A stretch of DNA of 64,000 nt from Kangiellaceae bacterium (lineage in GTDB: Bacteria; Pseudomonadota; Gammaproteobacteria; Enterobacterales; Kangiellaceae): assembly GCA_026196875.1 (NCBI GenBank), contig JAPHTP010000061.1, forward strand, positions 1 through 64,000, read 5' to 3'. Positions within the stretch are counted from its first letter, which is position 1. The number at the start of each line of letters is the position of its first letter. The notes beneath the pieces are model-generated. The model was not told where the DNA came from, made no database searches, and was given only the letters and a program-made list of their open reading frames with translations. Shown piece by piece: positions 35,500 to 44,448 of the stretch. The position numbers and the translations under genes were made by a program.

Positions 35500-36721
35500 T
35501 TTAATTGAAAGTTTCCGTAGCGCTATTATCTCTGTTAAAGCTCATGGATTCAGAAGTTTTCTAACAACACTCGGAATCATTATCGGAGTAGCGTCCACCA
35601 TTGCAGTTGTATCTGTAATCCAAGGTTTAAGTTACTCAATTAATCAACAGTTTGAAGGGTTTGGCTCAAATTCAATTTCTATTCGCTCATTTACTCCTCG
35701 AAGTGAAAGAATGAAGGGAAAAATAGCGAGGATTACACCTGAAGATGTTGAGATGATTCGTAAACAGGCGGAAGGTGTTGAATATATAACCCCGACCCTT
35801 CAGTCGAACATTGGTGGAACCAGTGCCATAAAATACAAAGGTAACCAGGCTTTTGCTAACGTTGCAGGTACTACCTACACTTATCAAGACGTACAAAACC
35901 TAGACATGAAATATGGTCGATTTTTATCTTACAGCGATAATCAATCGCGTAGAAAGGTAACAGTTATAGGTGATAAGCTAAGGGAAGAACTTTCTCTACC
36001 AGAAAATCCTGTAGGCAGCTTTATTTATTTTGCCGGCGAGTGGTTAAAAGTAATTGGACTCACAGAACCCAAAGGATCCTTCTTTGGATTTAGCCAGGAT
36101 AACTTCGCCATCCTCCCTTATTCGACGATGCAAGGCCTGAATGGAAACTTACTTGAGCCTGATATTTTCCTGCAACTTCAATTAAAAAGCCTAGAAAATC
36201 TCGACAGCATAAAAGATAAATTGAAGCGCATAATTCGCAAACAACACCACTTAAAACCCGATGAAGATGACGATTTTAAAATCGAAACTCCAGAGCAATT
36301 AACTTCGGGAATTTCTCAAGTCATTAGTACTATGACGATTGTACTCGGAGGTATCGTGAGTATTTCTCTTATCGTTGGCGGAATTGGTATCATGAATATA
36401 ATGTTAGTCTCCGTAACTGAGCGAACACGAGAGATAGGCATATGCAAAGCAATTGGTGCAAAACGCCACCATATATTACTTCAATTTCTTATCGAGGCAG
36501 TTGTGTTATCCCTTTTAGGGGGGATTATAGGAATCATCATCGGATATGGCTTGGGCGTATTAGCAGCAGCCTCTATTCCTAATTTCCCACCGGCAAATGT
36601 ACCATTGTGGGCGGTTGGAATCGCCTTCGGATTCTCAGCTTTCGTTGGGATTATTTTTGGGATTTTACCTGCAGCTAAAGCGGCTAACTTAGATCCTATC
36701 GATGCATTGCGATACGAATAA
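35492..36721 (+). CDS. MacB-type ABC permease
   Basis: A 409-residue permease with four transmembrane helices in the MacB order: one after SAIISVKAHGFRSFLTTLG, then a large MacB_PCD-type periplasmic domain (about 55-280) and three C-terminal helices ending in the GILPAAKAANLDPIDALRYE motif. The start used is the ATG at 35492, with AAGGA upstream, overlapping the ATPase gene by eight bases; a longer frame begins inside the ATPase. The transported molecule is unknown. Confidence 0.88.
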   Translation: MFSLIESFRSAIISVKAHGFRSFLTTLGIIIGVASTIAVVSVIQGLSYSINQQFEGFGSNSISIRSFTPRSERMKGKIARITPEDVEMIRKQAEGVEYITPTLQSNIGGTSAIKYKGNQAFANVAGTTYTYQDVQNLDMKYGRFLSYSDNQSRRKVTVIGDKLREELSLPENPVGSFIYFAGEWLKVIGLTEPKGSFFGFSQDNFAILPYSTMQGLNGNLLEPDIFLQLQLKSLENLDSIKDKLKRIIRKQHHLKPDEDDDFKIETPEQLTSGISQVISTMTIVLGGIVSISLIVGGIGIMNIMLVSVTERTREIGICKAIGAKRHHILLQFLIEAVVLSLLGGIIGIIIGYGLGVLAAASIPNFPPANVPLWAVGIAFGFSAFVGIIFGILPAAKAANLDPIDALRYE

Positions 36722-37139
36722 AGACAGAAAATTTCTCCCCCAGTAATTAGATGCAAACTTACAGGCTATTCTTATCAATTTCGTTGGGCAGTTTCCTATA
36801 GTATTGCGGTAATACTTGAAGCCTCCACAATCAAAATCTAGTGGGACCCTTTTGCATGTTTTTAGTAAATTAACCGAATTTGATACCTACTAATAATTAT
36901 TTGTAGTTTATTGACACGCAAGAAGTCGTCCTTACCTTCTCTAATCTATGATTACTTTTTAGTGACTCGAGATAAAATCGTAGCGCCACAATAAAATGCG
37001 CCTTCCAGAATCCAGTCTCTAAACTATTGCCCTATCCTTTTAAGATTCATTTATGGAATTGGATATATTATTTGGGATTAATAATTTGAGGCATAAAAAA
37101 ACCGGCAAAAGCCGGTTTTTTAACAAACAATCTAAAAGC
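36722..37139. other. 418-bp gap between MacB-like permease and TPR gene
   Basis: No credible gene or regulatory site is visible apart from the intrinsic terminator at 37095-37122. Both flanking genes end here (the operons converge), so the region mostly holds untranslated ends. Open frames here lack ribosome binding sites. Confidence 0.5.
37095..37122. terminator. bidirectional intrinsic terminator
   Basis: The stem ACCGGC/GCCGGT with loop AAAA, flanked by A and T tracts. It lies between the converging exporter operon and the TonB-type operon. Confidence 0.92.
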
Positions 37140-38438
37140 TTAACACTTATTAGCTCGTTTTCTATCCTTAGCAAAGTTAGTCCATTGGGCTGCTTGATTA
37201 CGATATTTCTTGAACTTCTGTGCTTGGCTAAGCACCGTAAAAGCACTATCACATCTGCCCATACTAACTAGAGCAACACCCTTACGTAAATGAGCACGGC
37301 CTGGATCCTCTAACTTTCCTTTTGCAATGGCTTTATCGTAAGCTCTTACAGCTTCACCCCATTTTTCTTGGTCAGTTAAGATTTCAGCTTGTCTCAGGTA
37401 CTGCTCACCTGTGTCAGACAACTCAGCAGTTTTCCCATAAGCCTGAACGGCTTTAGTTAACTCATTACTTAGATGATAATTTGCAGCAATGTTTTCCCAC
37501 ATCTTTTTCTCAGACTCAACTAAACCTTTATCAATTCCTTCCTTAAGAATTTCAGCTGATCGAAGAGGAATATCGCGATAAGCAAAAAGAGCAGACAACC
37601 AAGTGTAGTCTTGATCTTTATCGAATTGACCTCTTAGATAGAACATCTCCATAATGGCTAATGCATCATCAACTTTATCCATCTGAAAATAGATTTGTGA
37701 AAGTTGGCGCCAAAAGCTTTTTTCCTCGGGAAAGTATCTGATCATGTCCTTGAGTATTTTGGCAGTACCAGGAACATCATTTAGCTCCCAATGAATTGCC
37801 ATCAGCATTTGATAATGGTTCTTCTTTGGCTCCTTTCCAGAAGTAATTGCGAAATGTGCGGGGCACGCAGCGTCTCTCATTTTGGCATTTTCAGCATACA
37901 TAGCGGCAAGCATATAATACGCACCGGCATCATCGACGATAGAGTTATCCATCCAGGCCAGTATGACTTTTAATGCTTCTTTTTTATTACCTAAACCGTA
38001 CAACAAACCCGAAACATTCATACGGATATTCTGCATACGATCGTTGGGTAAGTTACCTTGACCAAATTTCAATGCGTTTTGGAAATGAGGTAAAGAACCA
38101 TTTTGATCATTATTCTGCGCATAAGCATATGCCAAATTCAGATATGCAGTAGCTTTAACATAATCGGAACGAGCAGTGTTGGCTAAATTGCCTAATACCT
38201 CGTAAGCCTCGGTATACCTAGACTCAGCCATCATTTCCTGGGCGCGTGTTAGGCGCTTATGGACACGCTCAGTTAAACCTTGAATTTTAACCTGTGGCAG
38301 CTCTTTATTCTTATCAATTAACGGCTTACAGCTTTTAGTTATACTAGTTGTCGATACCGACGCTGCGGATGCTCCCAAACTAACTGATAGCCCTAAGACT
38401 AAGGCAGCACAAGTCCTTATATTTAAAAAACCTTTCAT
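37140..38438 (-). CDS. periplasmic tetratricopeptide repeat protein of the TonB2-type operon
   Basis: A 432-residue exported protein. A signal peptide (about residues 1-25) is followed by a chain of TPR motifs, for example AQEMMAESRYTEAYEVLGNLANTARSDYVKATAYLNLAYAYA split across residues 66-108, and AVRAYDKAIAKGKLEDPGRAHLRKG near 365. It is the last gene of the DUF3450-ttpC-exbB-exbD-tonB-TPR operon, a set seen in many marine gammaproteobacteria. The TPR lipo/periplasmic protein probably stabilises or positions the energy-transducing complex; that role is inference. Confidence 0.85.
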   Translation of the reverse strand: MKGFLNIRTCAALVLGLSVSLGASAASVSTTSITKSCKPLIDKNKELPQVKIQGLTERVHKRLTRAQEMMAESRYTEAYEVLGNLANTARSDYVKATAYLNLAYAYAQNNDQNGSLPHFQNALKFGQGNLPNDRMQNIRMNVSGLLYGLGNKKEALKVILAWMDNSIVDDAGAYYMLAAMYAENAKMRDAACPAHFAITSGKEPKKNHYQMLMAIHWELNDVPGTAKILKDMIRYFPEEKSFWRQLSQIYFQMDKVDDALAIMEMFYLRGQFDKDQDYTWLSALFAYRDIPLRSAEILKEGIDKGLVESEKKMWENIAANYHLSNELTKAVQAYGKTAELSDTGEQYLRQAEILTDQEKWGEAVRAYDKAIAKGKLEDPGRAHLRKGVALVSMGRCDSAFTVLSQAQKFKKYRNQAAQWTNFAKDRKRANKC

Positions 38439-38450
38439 ATAAATCCTGCC

Positions 38451-39074
38451 TTATTCACCTGATAGTTTAAATTCCATTGTATAGCGCATGTTAGGTTGCT
38501 CAATCGCTTTCCCATCAACTATACGAGGTTTGAATTTCCACTTATAGATCGCCTTTCTTGCGTCACGCTCAAAAACCCTTTTAGGCTTAGCGTCGATAAC
38601 TTCTACATCTTTCGGCGAACCATCAGGAGAGACCGTGAACTTAAACCTTACCCAACCTTCAATACCTTCCATTGCCGCTTTTCTTGGATATCGCGGTTGA
38701 ATAACAACCATCGGAATAGCGTCACCATCAGACATATTGGCAGGGTCGCCCATCGCGCCAACGTAAGTATCACCAACAACACCAACATCCAACTTAGCCA
38801 TCTTAATATTCATATTTTGAGGATTAGGCTTTTGGACCTTATTAATCTTCTGTGTTTGCGGTGGTGGCGGATTCTTTGGTGGTGGTGGCTTCTTCGGAAT
38901 CCGACGATCACGAATTTTCAAGTCATCATCAGGTTCGACCATCGTAATTTGAATAGGTGGCGTATCGCTTCTTTCTGGTGGCTTAAGTTCCGCTTTAATC
39001 AGGAACGCCATCAAAATAAATAAGCCGAAAGTAACACTTCCACCGATCCCTAAACCAATAAAAATTCTTTGCAT
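38451..39074 (-). CDS. tonB: TonB-type energy transducer
   Basis: A 207-residue TonB protein. It has an N-terminal membrane anchor (IFIGLGIGGSVTFGLFILMAFLI), a proline-rich periplasmic linker with K-P repeats (residues about 58-75), and a C-terminal TonB domain (VIQPRYPRKAAMEGIEGWV, then FKFTVSPDGSPKDVEVIDA). I start at the ATG at 39074, one base after the exbD stop, with GGAG seven bases upstream; the longer frame adds 19 residues overlapping exbD. It should drive TonB-dependent receptors such as the one encoded at 49805-52480. Confidence 0.95.
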   Translation of the reverse strand: MQRIFIGLGIGGSVTFGLFILMAFLIKAELKPPERSDTPPIQITMVEPDDDLKIRDRRIPKKPPPPKNPPPPQTQKINKVQKPNPQNMNIKMAKLDVGVVGDTYVGAMGDPANMSDGDAIPMVVIQPRYPRKAAMEGIEGWVRFKFTVSPDGSPKDVEVIDAKPKRVFERDARKAIYKWKFKPRIVDGKAIEQPNMRYTMEFKLSGE

Positions 39075-39075
39075 A

Positions 39076-39477
39076 TTAGTTCTCCGCGGCAACTGATATA
39101 TTTTGGACACCAGCTTTCTTTGCTGCATCAATTACATCTAGCATAATTCCGGATTCGCTTGATAAATCAGCCTGAATTACCAATGAACTTTCCGGATTTT
39201 CTAATAGCATGTTTTCAATCGTCGTGCGTACGTCGTCTTTTTGAACTTTACGCTTGAGCATGAAAATCTCGCCATTTTCAGTAATCCCAACAAAAATATT
39301 AGCTTTTGGCTTTTCAACTGCTGTAGTAGCAGTAGGCTCCATAATATCCACGCCGGCTTCTTTTACAAAAGAGGTTGTTACAATGAAGAAAATCAACATG
39401 ATAAATACGATGTCTAGCATCGGCGTCATATCGATCGCTGCTTCTTCCTCTTTTGGTTTTAAACTCTTTTTAGCCAT
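39076..39477 (-). CDS. exbD: ExbD biopolymer transport protein
   Basis: A 133-residue ExbD/TolR protein with a single membrane helix near residues 17-38. It includes the conserved Asp in MTPMLDIVFIMLIFFIVT that takes part in proton use, followed by a periplasmic domain. It is the third gene of the energy module after the two ExbB-type proteins. AAGGAA precedes the ATG by nine bases. Length and motif are normal for ExbD. Confidence 0.96.
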   Translation of the reverse strand: MAKKSLKPKEEEAAIDMTPMLDIVFIMLIFFIVTTSFVKEAGVDIMEPTATTAVEKPKANIFVGITENGEIFMLKRKVQKDDVRTTIENMLLENPESSLVIQADLSSESGIMLDVIDAAKKAGVQNISVAAEN

Positions 39478-39494
39478 GAAATATGATTCCTTCG

Positions 39495-40019
39495 CTAGTG
39501 ATGAGGCATATGATCAGCTAATTCTTGAGCGTGCACATTTGCTGAATACTCAAGACGAGAGCTGATAAACAGACCAGATAACGCTGCAACCATTCCTGCC
39601 ATTGTAGGAATAGTGGCCTGGGTAATCCCAGCAGCCATCAAACGTGCATTACCAGTACCTGACAAAGCCATAATTTCAAATACACCCACCATTCCGGTAA
39701 CAGTACCTAACAACCCAATCATTGGGCAAATAGCAACAACTGTTTTGATTAGTAGAAGTCCAGAATGCAATTTCTCGTTCATTTGAGAAATCCAAGCATC
39801 TCTAATTCTATGAGCTCGCCAAGAGGTTGTGTCTTTGCGAGCTTCCCATTTTGCAATTAGAAGTCGAGCTTGCTTAGGGTAGGTATAAGAAAAATACCAT
39901 AACCGCTCAATAATCATCGTCCACATAACGATTAGAGCAGCAGCGATAAACCATAATACATCGCCTCCCGCTTCAAAGAAGCGGGAAACTGTATCGTATA
40001 GGTCTTGGAAAAATAGCAT
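39495..40019 (-). CDS. exbB: ExbB proton channel protein
   Basis: A 174-residue MotA/TolQ/ExbB family protein with three membrane helices: an N-terminal one (VLWFIAAALIVMWTMIIERLWYF is split over residues 20-42), and two others around GLLLIKTVVAICPMIGLLGTVTGMVGVFEIMA and the C-terminal GMVAALSGLFISS segment. With ExbD it forms the proton channel energising TonB. It is second to the longer TtpC-type protein. GGAG lies eight bases before the ATG. Confidence 0.95.
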   Translation of the reverse strand: MLFFQDLYDTVSRFFEAGGDVLWFIAAALIVMWTMIIERLWYFSYTYPKQARLLIAKWEARKDTTSWRAHRIRDAWISQMNEKLHSGLLLIKTVVAICPMIGLLGTVTGMVGVFEIMALSGTGNARLMAAGITQATIPTMAGMVAALSGLFISSRLEYSANVHAQELADHMPHH

Positions 40020-40022
40020 TAA

Positions 40023-41402
40023 TTAAGCTCCCGCTTCTTCTTCATGCTGTGCAATCAAACCAGTACTTTGCTCTTCTAAGGTGTGGATCAAACCTTTAGA
40101 GATCCCAGCAACAACACTGTGAGTAAGAATCAATGGAAGCGCTGCTACGATACCAAGTACAGTTGTAATCAATGCAGACGAGATACCGCCAGCCATAATT
40201 TTCGGGTCACCGGTACCGTAAAGCGTAATACTTTGGAAAGTTTCAATCATACCGGTTACAGTACCAAGTAATCCCATCAATGGTGCTACAGCAGCAAATA
40301 CCTTAATTACAGTTATACCGCGTTCAATTCGAGGTGTTTCTTTAAGAACAGCTTCGTCAAGCTTAAGCTCTAAGTTCTCAACGTCGTCGTCTTTATTCGC
40401 TAAGTAAACAGCCATAATACGACCAAGCGGATTATTACCTGGAGTAGAAGATTTTGCTTGCGCGCTCATTTTACCGCGTAGACCAAGTAAAACGATTAAT
40501 CTTTCTAGTACAAGAAGTAGACCAAGTGCAAGAACAACACCAATCGCCGCTCCTACAGGACCTGCGTAGTTAACTACCCGCTCAGGCCAAGATTCACGCT
40601 TAACTTCTTGGGTTAGGATGTTTCCACGCGAAGGGTCTAAAGCTAGTGCTGCATAACCGCTTGACGCACCTAAGAATGGGTTAACCATGTTTAAGTAACG
40701 ACCAACAGGCTGACGAGTTAACTGTTTAACATCTTGACTCTCGTGGTCAAATACTAAGTACTCACCATCTGACACCAGGTTGAATACACCGACACGAGTG
40801 ATATTGCGTGTTTCGGGACGACCTTCAGTATTAATGATCTCTTTAGAGAACTTAACGACCTTGCCTTGCTCAGTCATTTCGGTCTGCATTGCTTCCCATA
40901 AGCTACGGATCTCAGGGATTTGTGGGAATTCTTTAGCTTGTGCCAGCTCTTCAAGCAAAGTGAAACGACCACCATGCTCTGAACTCACAATAGAACGGCG
41001 GAATCGAGCAGCAGTATCGCCAGCTACTTGACGCACAACCCCAACCATCTCACCTAGAGTACCAGCTTTAAGGTGTAATGAATCTTCCATCTCTGAAAGC
41101 TTCTTCTCGTTTGCAGCGTATTGCGCTTTCAAACGTTCCATACGGTCTTCTTCAGCTTTCTTTTCAGCCAGAGCCTGGTTTAACAATGCTCTCTGGTTAT
41201 TTCTTTCTCTTAGAAAGGTAGCTTCACGCTCTTTATTGACGTTTGTTTGACGGATTTTGTTCTGCTTAACTAGCTGTAGCAATTCATCAAGAGTCTGAGC
41301 TGCAGGCTTTTTAACTGCACCTAAGTTCTTCTGTTCAGCTGCAGATACGTTAATCGCAGCACCTGCCAACATGGCAGCAATAAGGATATTCTTTAATTTC
41401 AT
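40023..41402 (-). CDS. ttpC: TtpC-like ExbB protein with long periplasmic domain
   Basis: A 459-residue protein. A signal peptide (about 1-21, INVSAAEQ) is followed by a periplasmic coiled-coil region (about 35-115) rich in Glu/Arg/Lys and a mixed domain to about 280. A TolQ/ExbB channel then begins with GPVGAAIGVVLALGLLLVLE and contains MGLLGTVTGMIETFQSI and TTVLGIVAALPLIL. In Vibrio, TtpC is required together with TonB2 for siderophore uptake. It overlaps the upstream DUF3450 gene junction closely (two-base gap). Confidence 0.92.
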   Translation of the reverse strand: MKLKNILIAAMLAGAAINVSAAEQKNLGAVKKPAAQTLDELLQLVKQNKIRQTNVNKEREATFLRERNNQRALLNQALAEKKAEEDRMERLKAQYAANEKKLSEMEDSLHLKAGTLGEMVGVVRQVAGDTAARFRRSIVSSEHGGRFTLLEELAQAKEFPQIPEIRSLWEAMQTEMTEQGKVVKFSKEIINTEGRPETRNITRVGVFNLVSDGEYLVFDHESQDVKQLTRQPVGRYLNMVNPFLGASSGYAALALDPSRGNILTQEVKRESWPERVVNYAGPVGAAIGVVLALGLLLVLERLIVLLGLRGKMSAQAKSSTPGNNPLGRIMAVYLANKDDDVENLELKLDEAVLKETPRIERGITVIKVFAAVAPLMGLLGTVTGMIETFQSITLYGTGDPKIMAGGISSALITTVLGIVAALPLILTHSVVAGISKGLIHTLEEQSTGLIAQHEEEAGA

Positions 41403-41403
41403 C

Positions 41404-42189
41404 TTAGTTAGCCCCTTTTGCAGCTGGTACTGGAAGTTTAATCAATTCTGGCGCAGCTTGTTTATTAGCCATCTTAATTGCTAATTGAATACCACGAATA
41501 TATTCACTTTCAAGTGCTTCATATTGGCCAGAGTTAGGATTGTAATAACCAGCAGATTTTCCATCTAAGGAAAGAAACACTAGAAGAACACGACCAAATC
41601 TAAGGAAATCAACTTTTTTCTCGCCGCCACTTCCGGTTGAAACCGAACCTTCATATGAATCGATTGATTCCCCGTAGCTGATTTCGGTTTGGTAAGCTTC
41701 TAAGATTTTACGATATTTCTCAGAGTTTGAAATATCCGCACGAAGCATATTGTTTTTAAGGTCGTTGACACGCTTTTCACGCTTTTCCATCTCAAACGGA
41801 AGGTCTAGCTCGATAAATGATTCCAAAGTCGCAATCATCTCGTTCATTAAAGGAACCACGCCACGCTCAGTAGTATCAATGGTATCCATCTGATTTTGAA
41901 TAGAAACCATCTCTGCTTCTTGAGAGCTAATTAGATTTTCTAGCTGATTATTGTAGATTTTTAAACTTTCGATGATACGAAGCGTATTTTTGTACTCTGC
42001 AGCTAACTCGACAGTTTTTTCAGCATATCTATCAACCTTCTTCTGTGAGGCTGCCGACGAAGCTGCAACCTGTTTTTCAATTTTAATTGATTGATCAACA
42101 GGGTTTGCCAAAGCACTCCCCACCCCGAAACTAGCTAACATTCCCAAGACTGCAGCTTTTATTACAGTTAATTTATAGCGATTAAGCAT
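41404..42189 (-). CDS. DUF3450 periplasmic coiled-coil protein
   Basis: A 261-residue exported protein with a signal peptide ending SALANP (about residues 1-29) and a long coiled-coil (about 35-160; NNQLENLISSQEAEMVSIQNQM-type heptads are split across residues 80-102). The remaining region contains SLDGKSAGYYN. DUF3450 genes regularly head TonB2-type operons, and their products may interact with the TtpC periplasmic domain. AGGAAG lies upstream of the ATG. The operon promoter should lie in the 42190-42469 gap. Confidence 0.88.
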   Translation of the reverse strand: MLNRYKLTVIKAAVLGMLASFGVGSALANPVDQSIKIEKQVAASSAASQKKVDRYAEKTVELAAEYKNTLRIIESLKIYNNQLENLISSQEAEMVSIQNQMDTIDTTERGVVPLMNEMIATLESFIELDLPFEMEKREKRVNDLKNNMLRADISNSEKYRKILEAYQTEISYGESIDSYEGSVSTGSGGEKKVDFLRFGRVLLVFLSLDGKSAGYYNPNSGQYEALESEYIRGIQLAIKMANKQAAPELIKLPVPAAKGAN

Positions 42190-42469
42190 GTGACTTCCTA
42201 ATTATTTTTAGGGTTGAAAATAAAACGGCGATATTTGAAGCAATTTTTTGCTACAAACGAACCAAAATCGGTTTAAGGGTTTAATTATTGTCCAATTTTT
42301 GGTTTTTATAACTCGTAAAGTGCCCTCGTAAATGCCCCGAACGCACGATAAGGCCGACTATAAACATATTAAAAGAACGAGTCAATGGATTATAGGATAA
42401 GAAGAGGCGTTTTTCGCAAGCACTACAAACAAAGGGTTTAACAAGTCATACCAGTTAAAATCATTTGTT

Positions 42470-43303
42470 TCACTTAGGCAAATATTTAAATCTTGCCATT
42501 AGCTCTCCATTCATACTTATAATTCGTTCGATTTGTCCTTTTTCTAGAAGTTGTCGCCACTGGTTCGCGCGGCCTTTGTTGAAAAACTGCTTTGCATTTT
42601 CATGTTTTTCAATAAATCCACTGGCCCTTTCTTGAGCTTTTAATTTGTCAAATCGACTATTCTCTATCGCAGCCTTGAGCCGTTTAGGATCCTTTTTTAA
42701 TTTAAGGAATGATTCTACTTTCCTAAACCACTTTTTGGGGTTAGCAAGCAGGTCCTCGTAACGAAGAACGAGTATTGAAGGGTCAGGATTGGTCCAACTG
42801 GAGACATTTTTGGACCAAGAAGAAATAATCTGAGGCACATGAGCTTCTTCCATAGGAGTTCCGGTCATTTCTTCTGCCATAAAATCAATCGCTTGATCAA
42901 TAGAAATACCAAAATAGGACGACATAGAAACCACCACATCAAGCGGATTTCTAACGACATATATTGCCCCGGAAGTCACCGAGGCAGTATGAAGGGGCTT
43001 GCCTTTATATTCTCCAAGAAAATTGTGCGTTTTAACAAAGGTAGTGCCTTGTGCCCTAGAAGCAATTAACCCATGAACGGTCGGTCTTAATTCACACACT
43101 TCTTCGGTAGACAATTGGTCAAGAGTCCTATCACCATCCAAACACTCTTGATACAAGGAAGCCGTAGACTCTGAAATTGAACGGTTGTATAGATGATTAA
43201 TATCTATTGGAGTGTTCTGGTTAGCTATATAATTTTCAATAAACGCCCGCACCCATGTATTCCCAGATTTAGGATAGGAAGCAATCCACACTATATTCCC
43301 CAA
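42470..43303 (-). CDS. sulfotransferase domain protein
   Basis: A 277-residue cytoplasmic sulfotransferase. The 5'-phosphosulfate binding loop YPKSGNTWVRAFIE is at residues 9-22 and the 3'-phosphate binding segment VVRNPLDVVVSMSSYFG lies near 116. The C-terminal part ends with the P-loop-like KGRANQWRQLLEKGQ region. It should transfer sulfate from PAPS to an acceptor hydroxyl or amine. The substrate is unknown. It faces away from the TonB-type operon and lies 57 bp from the lipoprotein gene on the same strand. Confidence 0.9.
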   Translation of the reverse strand: MGNIVWIASYPKSGNTWVRAFIENYIANQNTPIDINHLYNRSISESTASLYQECLDGDRTLDQLSTEEVCELRPTVHGLIASRAQGTTFVKTHNFLGEYKGKPLHTASVTSGAIYVVRNPLDVVVSMSSYFGISIDQAIDFMAEEMTGTPMEEAHVPQIISSWSKNVSSWTNPDPSILVLRYEDLLANPKKWFRKVESFLKLKKDPKRLKAAIENSRFDKLKAQERASGFIEKHENAKQFFNKGRANQWRQLLEKGQIERIISMNGELMARFKYLPK

Positions 43304-43360
43304 AACAATCCCCCTGTTTTTAAATTCATTTAAGGTTTTGTGCCCCTGATCGAAGAATTT

Positions 43361-44185
43361 CTATTCTACTAATCTATTTTCACCAATCAAAACTTCGTCT
43401 ATTAAGGAGAGGTCTTTTTTATTCACTAGCTGTAACCTACCACCTTTTAACCAATACGCAGCTTTACCCGCATTATTAAAATCCAAAATCAGCGAGTGAT
43501 TACTTTTAGTTTCTGTATCTCCCCATATTGTTTGACTAAGTCTGTCTTTAACAAAGACTTTTTGGCCTGGAGCCAAGCTAATTTCGGAAAAAGCAAAAGT
43601 CTCGTTTTCGGATACTTCAAAACTAATTGAATCGAGCCCGGGCGCTAGCAAAATATAGTCATCCAATTTAATGTGATCGCTTGAGTTGTTAACAATAAAA
43701 AACCATCTATCTTCAGACATATCAATAGGCTCTGAAACCTGATCGAAGCGCAACGCTAACCCTTTGGCGGTCGAAGGTGACAAGCTCGATTTAGTAGTTT
43801 TTGACGATAAGTCTTGAATAGTTGAATAAAGCTGAGCCGCAGTAACTGCACCCACATCATCAACTACTCTTACAAGAAAACCGATTTCTGTGTCTTCATC
43901 AACTTCCGGTACAGTGAAAGTAATAGACGAATTACCATTTTCAAATTGCACGTCCGGACCACTCACTTGAGTCCAGTTATATTCATCAATGTACCCGTCA
44001 GGATCCGTAGCAGTAATGGAAAAAGTTACTTGTGATCCTTCCGCTATTGTATCCGGAATATCAAAAGATATTGACGGACCTCTATTTCTATCGCCTTCGC
44101 TGCTGCCTCCACCGCAAGCAACAATAAACAATAACAAAGCAGCAAAAGGTATGGATTTTAATTTCAAGCCTATTTTCGAATTCAT
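43361..44185 (-). CDS. lipoprotein with Ig/PKD-like and lamin-tail-like domains
   Basis: A 274-residue secreted lipoprotein (lipobox FIVAC, Cys about 24). A PKD/Ig-like domain (about 35-125; SISFDIPDTIAEGSQVTFSI, FTVPEVDEDTEIGFLVRVVDD) is followed by a C-terminal beta-rich domain (about 150-274; WFFIVNNSSDHIKLDDYILL, SLAPGQKVFVK) resembling lamin-tail domains. I start at 44185; the full frame from 44254 adds 23 residues that do not look like a signal peptide. Its role near the sulfotransferase genes is unknown. Confidence 0.72.
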   Translation of the reverse strand: MNSKIGLKLKSIPFAALLLFIVACGGGSSEGDRNRGPSISFDIPDTIAEGSQVTFSITATDPDGYIDEYNWTQVSGPDVQFENGNSSITFTVPEVDEDTEIGFLVRVVDDVGAVTAAQLYSTIQDLSSKTTKSSLSPSTAKGLALRFDQVSEPIDMSEDRWFFIVNNSSDHIKLDDYILLAPGLDSISFEVSENETFAFSEISLAPGQKVFVKDRLSQTIWGDTETKSNHSLILDFNNAGKAAYWLKGGRLQLVNKKDLSLIDEVLIGENRLVE

Positions 44186-44448
44186 AAGACTCACACCAGA
44201 TAATAAATTCACTGATAGATCCCCTGTACTAAAATTTTCAACATTCTTATTCATTAATCTATTAGTCGATTAACCTAATTATAAATAACGATTGCAGACT
44301 AACGTTTTGAGAGCAAATACTCAAGCTATTTGCCCTTGCGGGCAACAATGTAATTTACACTAATAAATAGTCTCACTTTGTGGACTTAAAATATAGAGTA
44401 TTAATTACTAACCTATAGATTCACATCCTACATTTGTAATAACATAAG

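Noticed and set aside
38496-39023. 175-codon plus-strand frame opposite tonB
   Set aside because: Arises from the proline/lysine-rich tonB coding sequence read backwards.
42190-42469. Possible Fur box upstream of the TonB-type operon
   Set aside because: No GATAATGATAATCATTATC-like sequence could be found there.
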